Shown here piece after piece: positions 9,012 through 16,050 of a DNA stretch of 64,000 bases (the stretch's first letter is position 1; each line of letters starts with the position of its first letter). The notes under the pieces were generated by a model, which saw only the letters and a list, made by a program, of their open reading frames with translations, searched no databases and was not told the DNA's origin. This DNA comes from Acinetobacter puyangensis (GTDB lineage: Bacteria > Pseudomonadota > Gammaproteobacteria > Pseudomonadales > Moraxellaceae): NCBI RefSeq assembly GCF_900096995.1, contig NZ_OANT01000012.1, forward strand, positions 1 through 64,000, read 5' to 3'. The position numbers and the translations under genes are program-made.

Positions 9012-11174
9012 TTAGAAAAAGTAATTTACCCGAAAGAGATAGTTACGTGATGCACCCGGCATGGAAGCAAAACGCCAATATTTTTCATCAGTTATATTAT
9101 TAATAGCCAATGTCGCTCCCCATTGATCATTTTTATAGCCAATGGCTGCATCAATACGACTAAAACCATCGACTTTACGCTCATTGCGTACATTGTTGTA
9201 GAAAGAGCCAACATACGTAACGCCAGCCTCACCATAAATATTCTCTGCTGGTAAATATCTTATAAACAGATTACCGGTATTTTTAGAGTTTAGTCCTAAA
9301 CGATTGCCTATATTCCCAGGTGTTTCAACATCTTTGGTTACTTTGGCATCAGTATAACCATAGCCTCCCCGAATAAATACATTATCCAGAAGTTGACCAA
9401 TGAAACTGAATTCGACACCTTTGGATTCATGCTCACCTGCAATCGCCCATTCATCTGGCAGATTGGTAGAGTCTGGTTGATAACGAATATTATTTTTTTC
9501 AATCTGATATAAAGCAAATTGCGTACTTAGTCGCTGATTAAACCAATCACTTTTTATACCGATTTCATACTGCTGATTATATTCCGGTTCGGTACTTTCT
9601 GACGAAACCACCTGCATATAACCACGACCACCATAAGGTGCAAAACTTTTATTATATGATGCGTATAAACTATGATCTTCTGTTGGTTGCCAAACAATAC
9701 CTACATTTGGACTGAGGCTTTCGTCACTACTTTTGAGTTGAAACTGTGTTAATTTATTTGTGGACTTAAAATCATAAGTATCATAACGTAATCCCAACAT
9801 GAGTTTAACTTGCGGTATTAATGTCAATAAATCTTGTACAAAAAAACCAAGGCCATCCCCTTCATGATAGTTATGGGAGGTAACCGTATCTATCCGCGAA
9901 CCAACAATGAATCGATCCGAATAATCATAAGGATTGACATAGCCTTTTGGCCCTGAAGTACTGGTATCGGAGAAACTACCAAATTTAATATCACGAATTT
10001 CATGGTTAACATCTACGCCAATAAGTAGTTGATGACCAATTACACCAGTATCAAATTGCCCTGAAACATCAAATGTATTGGTAAATGTTTCGTTAGAAGC
10101 TTCTTGCCATTTATAGTTTTGCAGCACATAACCTGCCTTACAATTTCGTTTACTACTATCAGTTTCACAATAAGAACCACCAAAAAAATTATTATAATCC
10201 TGATCAGCCTGACGGTAATTCAAAGCCCAGTGAAAGTTCCAGTTAGGTAGGAATTGATATTTCAAGTCACTCCGAATCAGTTGCAACTCATCTTTAGTAT
10301 AATCACCAGCTTGTGCATAGCCTAGATCAGTCGGAACATCGTCAGGTAAATTATAAAAATATGGTCCCCGATCAGTCACTCGATCTAATGAATCATAGGT
10401 ATATTGTGTTGTCCACAACAAGGTTTCATCATCATTACGAAAAGCAATACTAGGCGATAACATGGTTTGATCCTGACCAATACCTTGTCTAAAACTATCT
10501 GCATCGTTATATTCACCTGTTAGGCGAACAGCTACATTATCATTCAAAAGCTGATTTATATCTAACGTAGCGCCATAATTATCATAAGAACCTATATATG
10601 TGCCAATCGAACTTCTGGAGTTAAAATTAGCAACTTTACTCACCATATTAATCACACCACCACCAGCATTACGCCCATACAACACTGATGCTGGTCCTTT
10701 TAAAATCTCAATACGTTCGACATTGGCCGTACTACGGCGAATTTTACCACTATCACGAATACCATCCCGATAAATATCGCCAGCATCTGCATTAAATCCC
10801 CGGATACTAATACCATCTCCTTCTGCATCATAACTGGTGGATACTCCTGGTGTACCTTGCAACATAACACTTAGATCATTGGCACCATACATTTTATATT
10901 TTGCAACATCTATAGTATCTATAGTTTGTGGAATATCTTTTTTATCCAACCCATTTCGAGTGACATTAGCCTGTTTATAATCCACATAAGTTTTGATTGG
11001 ATCACCATCATCCATGGCTTCAATTATAATTGTAGGCAATACAACTGCTCCGTTGCTTTCCTTGCTTTCTTTTTTTTCTGTTGTTGCTTGTATTTCATCT
11101 GCATATGATCGGGAACTCAACATCGTAGTTGCAGATACCAACATAGTGAACAGTATTTTTTTACGCAAAACCAT
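9012..11174 (-). CDS. TonB-dependent siderophore receptor 2 (tandem paralogue)
   Basis: Second ferric-siderophore receptor, 720 aa, with signal peptide ending SYA/DE near residue 26, TonB-box-like LPTIIIEA at about 46-53, plug motifs MLQGTPGV and RIEILKGPASVLYG, and C-terminal RVNYFF. The segment from IEAMDDGDPIKTYVDY through MYGANDLS is the same as in receptor 1 apart from a few residues, whereas extracellular loop regions such as the Cys-containing SYCETDSSKRNC segment differ. Gene order and identical orientation indicate tandem duplication. The promoter has the same geometry and Fur site as receptor 1. Whether both recognise related siderophores cannot be told from sequence. Confidence 0.93.
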   Translation of the reverse strand: MVLRKKILFTMLVSATTMLSSRSYADEIQATTEKKESKESNGAVVLPTIIIEAMDDGDPIKTYVDYKQANVTRNGLDKKDIPQTIDTIDVAKYKMYGANDLSVMLQGTPGVSTSYDAEGDGISIRGFNADAGDIYRDGIRDSGKIRRSTANVERIEILKGPASVLYGRNAGGGVINMVSKVANFNSRSSIGTYIGSYDNYGATLDINQLLNDNVAVRLTGEYNDADSFRQGIGQDQTMLSPSIAFRNDDETLLWTTQYTYDSLDRVTDRGPYFYNLPDDVPTDLGYAQAGDYTKDELQLIRSDLKYQFLPNWNFHWALNYRQADQDYNNFFGGSYCETDSSKRNCKAGYVLQNYKWQEASNETFTNTFDVSGQFDTGVIGHQLLIGVDVNHEIRDIKFGSFSDTSTSGPKGYVNPYDYSDRFIVGSRIDTVTSHNYHEGDGLGFFVQDLLTLIPQVKLMLGLRYDTYDFKSTNKLTQFQLKSSDESLSPNVGIVWQPTEDHSLYASYNKSFAPYGGRGYMQVVSSESTEPEYNQQYEIGIKSDWFNQRLSTQFALYQIEKNNIRYQPDSTNLPDEWAIAGEHESKGVEFSFIGQLLDNVFIRGGYGYTDAKVTKDVETPGNIGNRLGLNSKNTGNLFIRYLPAENIYGEAGVTYVGSFYNNVRNERKVDGFSRIDAAIGYKNDQWGATLAINNITDEKYWRFASMPGASRNYLFRVNYFF

Positions 11175-11194
11175 AAATTAACCATAATATAAAA

Positions 11195-11239
11195 TATAAG
11201 GATTCTCATTTATTTTAACAATAAATTACATAGAGTCAA
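11195..11239 (-). promoter_or_regulatory. Fur-type promoter of TonB receptor 2
   Basis: Minus strand: -35 TTGACT (11239-11234), 16-bp spacer, -10 TAAAAT (11217-11212), then TGAGAATCCTTATA (11208-11195), a somewhat weaker Fur-like box than that of receptor 1. Spacing from -10 to box and to the ATG is the same as in receptor 1, so promoter and gene were duplicated together. Confidence 0.72.
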
Positions 11240-11299
11240 CTTTTAAAATTCTGTTATCCTTAAATTTTACTTTATTTTGTGATTAAGCAATATAGGCTT

Positions 11300-11917
11300 T
11301 TAAACCTGAATCGCCAAGGCCTTTTTAACAGCTTCACGCTGCTGCATTCGCTCAAAATATAATTTGGCATTTGGGTAATCATTTAAGTCTATCGCTTGCC
11401 ATGCATAGCTTAACATCCAAGGAAAAATTGCCATATCAGCAATGGAATACTCACCTGCAACAAAATTGCGATCTTGTAGTCGATGGTTCAAAACACCATA
11501 TAAACGTTTGGTTTCATCCTGATAGCGCCTAGTCGGATACTCCAATCGTTCAGGCGCAAACTGGGAAAAATGATGATTCTGTCCCAACATGGGACCAAAG
11601 CCGCCCATTTGCCACATTAACCATTGTTCAACTTCAATACGCTGACGCTCTTCACTTGGATAGAACAATCCTGTTTTACGTCCTAAATATTGCAAAATCG
11701 CACCCGATTCAAATATTGCAATCGGCTGACCATCAAAAGTATCGTGATCAACAATGGCTGGAATTTTATTATTTGGAGAAATCTTTAAAAATTCAGGTTG
11801 AAACTGATCATTTTTTAAAATATTGATAGGAAAAATTTGGTAATCCAGTTGCATTTCTTCCAAGGCAATCGAGATTTTGTGTCCGTTGGGTGTTCCCCAA
11901 TAGTAGAGATCAATCAT
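11300..11917 (-). CDS. Glutathione S-transferase, YfcG/Nu-like
   Basis: Likely a glutathione-dependent disulfide-bond oxidoreductase or transferase in the cytosol. The N-terminal thioredoxin-like half starts MIDLYYWGTPNGHKIS, with the Thr-Pro-Asn-Gly active-site context of E. coli YfcG, and carries SPNNKIPAIVD and the glutathione-contacting ESGAIL around residue 69. The C-terminal half is all-helical. Length about 205 aa fits. I choose ATG 11917; a GTG four codons earlier (11929) is possible, and neither has a good ribosome binding site. It is not obviously co-transcribed with the receptors. Confidence 0.85.
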   Translation of the reverse strand: MIDLYYWGTPNGHKISIALEEMQLDYQIFPINILKNDQFQPEFLKISPNNKIPAIVDHDTFDGQPIAIFESGAILQYLGRKTGLFYPSEERQRIEVEQWLMWQMGGFGPMLGQNHHFSQFAPERLEYPTRRYQDETKRLYGVLNHRLQDRNFVAGEYSIADMAIFPWMLSYAWQAIDLNDYPNAKLYFERMQQREAVKKALAIQV

Positions 11918-12018
11918 TATGTTGTACACATTAAAATGGCATTAAAAATATCATATAATGATTAATGGTGAAAAATAACTATTCCCCAAAAAATAATTCT
12001 GACCAAACTAGAAATGTA

Positions 12019-12351
12019 TCATTGTTCAGGTTTAAGCAAGATTTGCATCAAGTGACGTAAATTATCCTGTACATCTTTCGGTAATTGCATAAATAAAGTA
12101 TCTATTGGCATGTGCTGCCAGTCCCTAGTAATTCTCCCTTCTTCATCCAGATATTCAGCCAGTAAAAATAGTTGAGCCACTGAACAATGAAATGCACGTG
12201 CCAGATATTCAAGTATTGCAGGACTGTACCCTTGATTACCATTTTCAAGATTGGAAATATTACTTTTTGACGTGTTTGAGTAGTCAGCTAGTTGCTGCTG
12301 CGTCCAACCTTTTTTCTTTCTCAAATAGCGTACTGCAGGACCTATATTCAT
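12019..12351 (-). CDS. XRE-family transcriptional regulator
   Basis: 110-aa DNA-binding protein. A Cro/CI-type helix-turn-helix occupies residues 5-60 (GPAVRYLRKKKGWTQQQLAD, then TSKSNISNLENG), followed by a short C-terminal part with no recognisable ligand domain. It is divergent from the unknown gene at 12486, and the 134-bp gap carries repeated CAATAC half-sites, so self-regulation and control of the neighbour are likely. Similar stand-alone XRE proteins occur as phage-like or toxin-system repressors, but nothing phage-like is nearby. Confidence 0.88.
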   Translation of the reverse strand: MNIGPAVRYLRKKKGWTQQQLADYSNTSKSNISNLENGNQGYSPAILEYLARAFHCSVAQLFLLAEYLDEEGRITRDWQHMPIDTLFMQLPKDVQDNLRHLMQILLKPEQ

Positions 12352-12384
12352 GTCCTGATGGTATAAAAAATCGACACAATCAGA

Positions 12385-12448
12385 TATTGCAATACTGTTT
12401 TAATTGTTAAAAATGTATTGTTATGCAATACTAAGGTTTTGTAATACT
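12385..12448. promoter_or_regulatory. Repeated CAATAC sites, putative XRE operators
   Basis: GCAATACT occurs at 12389-12396 and 12425-12432, GTAATACT at 12441-12448, and the inverted form GTATTG at 12415-12420. These give a palindrome TATTGCAATA (12385-12394) and an inverted repeat GTATTG-N5-CAATAC (12415-12431). Such clustering in a divergent regulator promoter is typical for repressor binding. Confidence 0.65.
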
Positions 12449-12485
12449 GTAAAATTTAAAATAGAATAGATCAGGTCTTCTGGAA

Positions 12486-12944
12486 ATGACAAAAAAATTT
12501 GAGAACATATTCAAGCAAATCAGTTTATTAGCCAGAATGCAGTTAGAAGGTGTTGGTTTAAAACTGAATCCCCCAGAAGAACTGGATTATTTTTGTTTTT
12601 GTCTTATTACTGCATTGAGCAAGGAAAATGGACACAATATTGAACACCTCCACCTACAATTTATACAATGCATAGCGCAAAAATATGGTGTGTTTAGCAT
12701 TGAAAATTTTCAATTAAAACAACAGACTTATCAGCACTATCTGTCACTATCATTACAGAGAAAAACACTACCTTCCGGCCTTGACCCCATCATGCAACTT
12801 GCTTATATTTTAAGTGATCAATCTGTTAACCCTCAATTTCATGTGAATATGAACATCATTTTACTCAGCATGACCATTCGAGATATTATTCGACAATCCA
12901 GCCACTACATTTTGTCTGTTTACCCTTTATCCGCAAACAAATAA
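12486..12944 (+). CDS. Hypothetical protein divergent from XRE regulator
   Basis: I do not recognise this 152-aa protein. It has no signal peptide or clear membrane segment and looks mostly helical, with Cys-Phe-Cys near residue 38 and hydrophobic blocks at both ends. The start ATG 12486 has only a weak GGA upstream. Divergence from an XRE regulator across a repeat-rich operator region suggests it is the regulator's target. It could be a small helical effector, but I see no toxin, nuclease or kinase motif. Confidence 0.7.
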   Translation: MTKKFENIFKQISLLARMQLEGVGLKLNPPEELDYFCFCLITALSKENGHNIEHLHLQFIQCIAQKYGVFSIENFQLKQQTYQHYLSLSLQRKTLPSGLDPIMQLAYILSDQSVNPQFHVNMNIILLSMTIRDIIRQSSHYILSVYPLSANK

Positions 12945-13071
12945 TAACTTAATCAAATATTCATAATTTCCAATTTAGACAGCAGCGTAATCTGCAATAG
13001 GATGTTTTTTAATTAAAAGCAGAGAACATATTCTACGAACAATAATTAATCTTTTTCTGGGTAAATATTCA

Positions 13072-13099
13072 CTTGAAAAATTTTAGGCCGAACTTATAT
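13072..13099 (+). promoter_or_regulatory. Candidate heat-shock (sigma-32) promoter
   Basis: CTTGAA at 13072-13077 fits the sigma-32 -35 element; a partial -10 (ACTTATAT, 13092-13099, versus CCCCATNT) lies 14 bases further. The predicted start near 13107 would give a leader of about 108 nt, just long enough to hold the RNA thermometer. The -10 match is only partial. Confidence 0.45.
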
Positions 13100-13128
13100 A
13101 TCTATTGTCAGTATTCACGTGGTGATAT

Positions 13129-13210
13129 GACTGACAACTGCTGTTGATGCACTAGGCATAACAGTAACAGTCTTATTTATAAAACTTTGCTGAACACATC
13201 AGGAGGTTAT
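13129..13210 (+). promoter_or_regulatory. ROSE-like RNA thermometer upstream of hsp20
   Basis: The leader folds into a closed domain, GACTG (13129-13133) pairing CAGTC (13168-13172), holding two hairpins (CAAC-tgct-GTTG and ATGC-actag-GCAT). Next to the start codon, AACTTT-G-CTGA (13183-13193) pairs with TCAGGAGGTT (13199-13208) around a 5-nt loop, burying the whole Shine-Dalgarno AGGAGG. The only unpaired stem base is G13189, in the motif TTGCT opposite AGGA; this is the UYGCU hallmark of ROSE thermometers, in which heat melts the stem and opens translation. Confidence 0.85.
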
Positions 13211-13214
13211 ATCA

Positions 13215-13679
13215 ATGAGTAGCATAAGTTTAAGTCCATTATTCCGTCGTAGTATTGGTTTTGATCGATTAAACGATTTATTTGATTATGCCATGCAAGC
13301 CGATACGCCAAACTACCCACCCTATAATATTGAAAAACATGGTGACAATGATTACCGTATTATTGTCGCAACCGCGGGCTTTAAACAAGAAGAGCTGGCA
13401 ATCAATCTGGAAAATCAGGTGCTGTCTATTTTAGGTAAACCTGAAGAAAATAAAGATGAAACCGCAGAGTATTTACATAAAGGTATTGCGCATCGTGCAT
13501 TTAAATTGTCATTGCGTCTGGATGAGCATATCGAAGTACAGCACGCCGATTATCAAAATGGTTTGTTGATGATTGATTTACAGCGGATCATTCCAGAGGA
13601 AAAATTGCCTCGCCAAATTCCAATTGGCCAAAAGGTCATTGAGAATAAAGCGGAAAAAATAGCAAAAGTCGTTTCCTAA
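13215..13679 (+). CDS. IbpA-type small heat-shock protein (Hsp20)
   Basis: ATP-independent holdase that binds unfolding proteins and hands them to DnaK/ClpB. The 154-aa chain starts with LSPLFRRSIGFDRLNDLFD, the IbpA-type N-terminus, and contains the alpha-crystallin domain at about 35-130 (NIEKHGDNDYRIIVATAGF; HRAFKLSLRL) with a C-terminal tail lacking a perfect I-x-I but carrying RQIPIG. The AGGAGG Shine-Dalgarno eight bases before ATG is locked in the ROSE-like hairpin, and a possible sigma-32 promoter lies upstream, so both transcription and translation should respond to heat. Followed by its own terminator. Confidence 0.94.
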   Translation: MSSISLSPLFRRSIGFDRLNDLFDYAMQADTPNYPPYNIEKHGDNDYRIIVATAGFKQEELAINLENQVLSILGKPEENKDETAEYLHKGIAHRAFKLSLRLDEHIEVQHADYQNGLLMIDLQRIIPEEKLPRQIPIGQKVIENKAEKIAKVVS

Positions 13680-13701
13680 CAAGATATATCAATCGATACG
13701 C

Positions 13702-13735
13702 GCAAAACAGCTAAGTTTATACTTGGCTGTTTTGC
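13702..13735 (+). terminator. Terminator of hsp20
   Basis: GCAAAACAGCTAAG and CTTGGCTGTTTTGC pair over 14 positions with one G-U, around a 6-nt loop. The T-tract lies inside the right arm rather than after it, so efficiency is uncertain. Confidence 0.7.
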
Positions 13736-13837
13736 TATGGATTATATAAAAGAGATTATATGTCATCTATACAGAAATTTGGCTCGATCACTTACACCAT
13801 AATTAATATTGATGAAATCAACACATAAAGAGAAATC

Positions 13838-14236
13838 TCATTCCAAAGTCAGCTGTTGTGTCAAATTTTCCGCCTCGGCCAAACTTCCTACTGCATAATG
13901 TGGTGTTCCAAATGCTTTAACTGCAATTTCTGCCTGTTGCTCAATCAGGATACGTTTTTCCTGATCAGGCTCCACGCTAATCAAAGCCTTACAATATTGA
14001 TTCATGTCATTTTTATGATGCTTAAGCCATAGACCACGCTGCTTACGATCTTCATGCGTTTCATTCTGACTAAATTCGATATAAACAATCGTAAACAGTT
14101 GTGCATTGTGTAACAGCTGTACCATTTCTCGTTCCCATTGCGTGGCATAACCCGACTGGGCCTGATCCGCCCTGAACACGCATAAAGGAAAACGACTGAC
14201 ATCATGAATTTTAAATAAATTTGTATCAATAGCCAT
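13838..14236 (-). CDS. Conserved-looking hypothetical protein
   Basis: 132-aa cytosolic-looking protein I cannot assign. It begins MAIDTNLFKIHDVSRFPLC and has a mixed alpha/beta look with strands such as LFTIVYIEFS at about 47-56, then a helical Lys/His-rich part. The start has GGAGAG seven bases upstream, which supports translation. It converges on hsp20 across about 160 bases that include the hsp20 terminator. No catalytic motif is evident. The next ~280 bases upstream (14237-14517) show no gene or strong signal. Confidence 0.7.
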   Translation of the reverse strand: MAIDTNLFKIHDVSRFPLCVFRADQAQSGYATQWEREMVQLLHNAQLFTIVYIEFSQNETHEDRKQRGLWLKHHKNDMNQYCKALISVEPDQEKRILIEQQAEIAVKAFGTPHYAVGSLAEAENLTQQLTLE

Positions 14237-14517
14237 TAATTCTCTCCACTAAGGGTCAAATAGAAATATTGGTCATGAATATAGACTGATCATGGAAAAA
14301 CCAGCCATATATACATACCACTTACACGCTCTTTAGCTATTGAAACGTCAATCAATTGGTGATCACTAGAAGAAGTATAAGGAAATATTTAACACGTAGA
14401 AGTGACTATTTTGCATGGCTATAGTGCAGTGCAAACATCAATACAGGAAAAATACACTTAAATAGATAGAGATATATCATGGAATTCTGTTAATTCCCGA
14501 ATTTTACATCTTAATAA

Positions 14518-15375
14518 TTAATGTGCTACATGATTTTGATGGCGTGGATGCCATGACTGCGTCATTAAAATCGGACTGAGTGAAAATGGTAATTGAAAAG
14601 ACTGTAAATTCATTCCCATCTGTAATGCAATATCTGCCATCTCTTTGGGTAGAATTAAAATAAAATTAGATTGTTGTAAAGTGAACAGTGCCGAACTAAA
14701 TGTAGGAAATACTGCCTTGATTTGTCGATTTAAAGCCCATTTTTTTAATGCTTCATCTACCGGGCCATGCAGTTTACCACGTCTTGAAACATTGATATGG
14801 CCCCATTCAGTTAAAGCTTGTGGCGTAATTTCTTCAGACAAAATAGGATGTTGTGCACATACCAGCCCTACCATCCTGGTTTGAAATAAAGCTTGTACCC
14901 GCATTTCATGTCCCAATATTCTTGAAGCACTAATCAATAGATCAATACGGCCGCTACGTAATGCTTCATCATCAAGATCATCTTCTTCGGGTGTAAAACA
15001 TAGGCTTGCCTGAGGCATTTCTTGAGCAAGCAAATTTAATAAAGGTGCTGCATACATGCTGGTGAAAGCATCATTTGCCCTGATTTTAAAATGAATACTG
15101 AGTTGTTTCAAATCCACATCTACAGCAGGAGACAGTAAATCAGTGGAACTATGTAAGACTTGCTTTAATTGTGCATGAATCTCCAGAGCACGTGGCGTTG
15201 CAACCATTGCTCGACCAGAAGGAACCAGAATGGGATCTTTAGTGGTTTGACGAATACGTGCCAAAATACGACTCATGGCGGAAGGACTTAAATTCATCCG
15301 ATGCGCGGCACCCACCACACTTCCTTCTTCGAGCAAAGCATCAAGCGCATACAATAAATTCAAATCAGGACGCAT
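14518..15375 (-). CDS. LysR-family transcriptional regulator
   Basis: 285-aa activator/repressor with an N-terminal winged helix-turn-helix (PDLNLLYALDALLEEGSVVGAA then LSPSAMSRILARIRQ, residues 3-46) and a periplasmic-binding-protein-like effector domain. The open frame starts 29 codons earlier, but the ATG at 15375 is preceded nine bases away by GGGGAG, while the ATG at 15384 abuts it; the family start also fits 15375. It sits downstream of the infC terminator, so it is independently transcribed. No divergent target gene is adjacent, so the regulon is unknown. Confidence 0.88.
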   Translation of the reverse strand: MRPDLNLLYALDALLEEGSVVGAAHRMNLSPSAMSRILARIRQTTKDPILVPSGRAMVATPRALEIHAQLKQVLHSSTDLLSPAVDVDLKQLSIHFKIRANDAFTSMYAAPLLNLLAQEMPQASLCFTPEEDDLDDEALRSGRIDLLISASRILGHEMRVQALFQTRMVGLVCAQHPILSEEITPQALTEWGHINVSRRGKLHGPVDEALKKWALNRQIKAVFPTFSSALFTLQQSNFILILPKEMADIALQMGMNLQSFQLPFSLSPILMTQSWHPRHQNHVAH

Positions 15376-15444
15376 GCAGACCATCTCCCCTATTTTATAA
15401 GTAGAATCGTTAATGCATATCCTACCCCGAACAATCAATTTTCC

Positions 15445-15473
15445 ATAAAAAACGCTGCCCAAAGACAGCGTTA
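15445..15473 (-). terminator. Terminator of thrS-infC
   Basis: Minus strand: AACGCTG (15472-15466), 8-nt loop, CAGCGTT (15457-15451), then a T-run. It lies 21 bases past the infC stop and shows that the thrS-infC transcript ends before rpmI-rplT. Confidence 0.9.
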
Positions 15474-15493
15474 CTTTTACTTAATCCAAAGAA

Positions 15494-16045
15494 TTATTTT
15501 CTTTTCTTCGGACCAATCAACATACCCATTTGACGACCTTCCATTTTAGGTTGTTGTTCAATTACACCAAATTCGGCAACATCTACCTCAACTTTTTGTA
15601 ATTGCACCAAACCCAAATCCTGATGCGCCATTTCACGACCACGGAAACGTAAAGTAATTTTAACTTTGTTCCCTTCTTCAAGGAATTTTAAAATTGCACG
15701 CAATTTCACTTGGTAATCACCAACATCTGTTGCTGGACGCAATTTAATCTCTTTCACTTGCACCTGATGCTGCTTTTTCTTGGCATCTTTCTGCTTTTGT
15801 TTTAGATCAAACAAGTGCTTGTTATAATCCATAATCTTACAGACAGGTGGCTCAGCATTTGCCACAATTTCAACAAGATCAAGATCAGCATCTTCGGCAG
15901 CTTTTAATGCTTCAGTTAAAGAAACAATTCCTCGTTGCTCACCATCTGCGGCAACAAGACGAACTTCTTTTGCTCGAATTTCGTCATTGATGGCAGGACG
16001 GTTACTTTTTGCACCTTGTTGTTGGTTACGGTCAGGCTGTTTAAT
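15494..16045 (-). CDS. infC: Translation initiation factor IF-3, AUU start
   Basis: Binds the 30S subunit, checks the start codon and prevents premature 50S joining. Reading the frame upstream of the first conventional start (a GTG at 15865) gives family-typical sequence, [18 protein letters not shown], back to an ATT at 16045, five bases after the thrS stop. Starting there gives 183 aa, the normal IF-3 length. An AUU start is the known self-regulatory device of infC: IF-3 discriminates against it and so limits its own synthesis. The C-terminal domain holds [13 protein letters not shown] and ends in the usual Lys/Arg tail. Co-transcribed with thrS, terminated right after. Confidence 0.96.
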   Translation of the reverse strand: MKQPDRNQQQGAKSNRPAINDEIRAKEVRLVAADGEQRGIVSLTEALKAAEDADLDLVEIVANAEPPVCKIMDYNKHLFDLKQKQKDAKKKQHQVQVKEIKLRPATDVGDYQVKLRAILKFLEEGNKVKITLRFRGREMAHQDLGLVQLQKVEVDVAEFGVIEQQPKMEGRQMGMLIGPKKRK

Positions 16046-16050
16046 CGCTA

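Noticed and set aside
6373..11174. Mobile element as cause of the receptor pair
   Set aside because: No transposase, terminal inverted repeats or direct repeats seen at the block edges; simple tandem duplication suffices.
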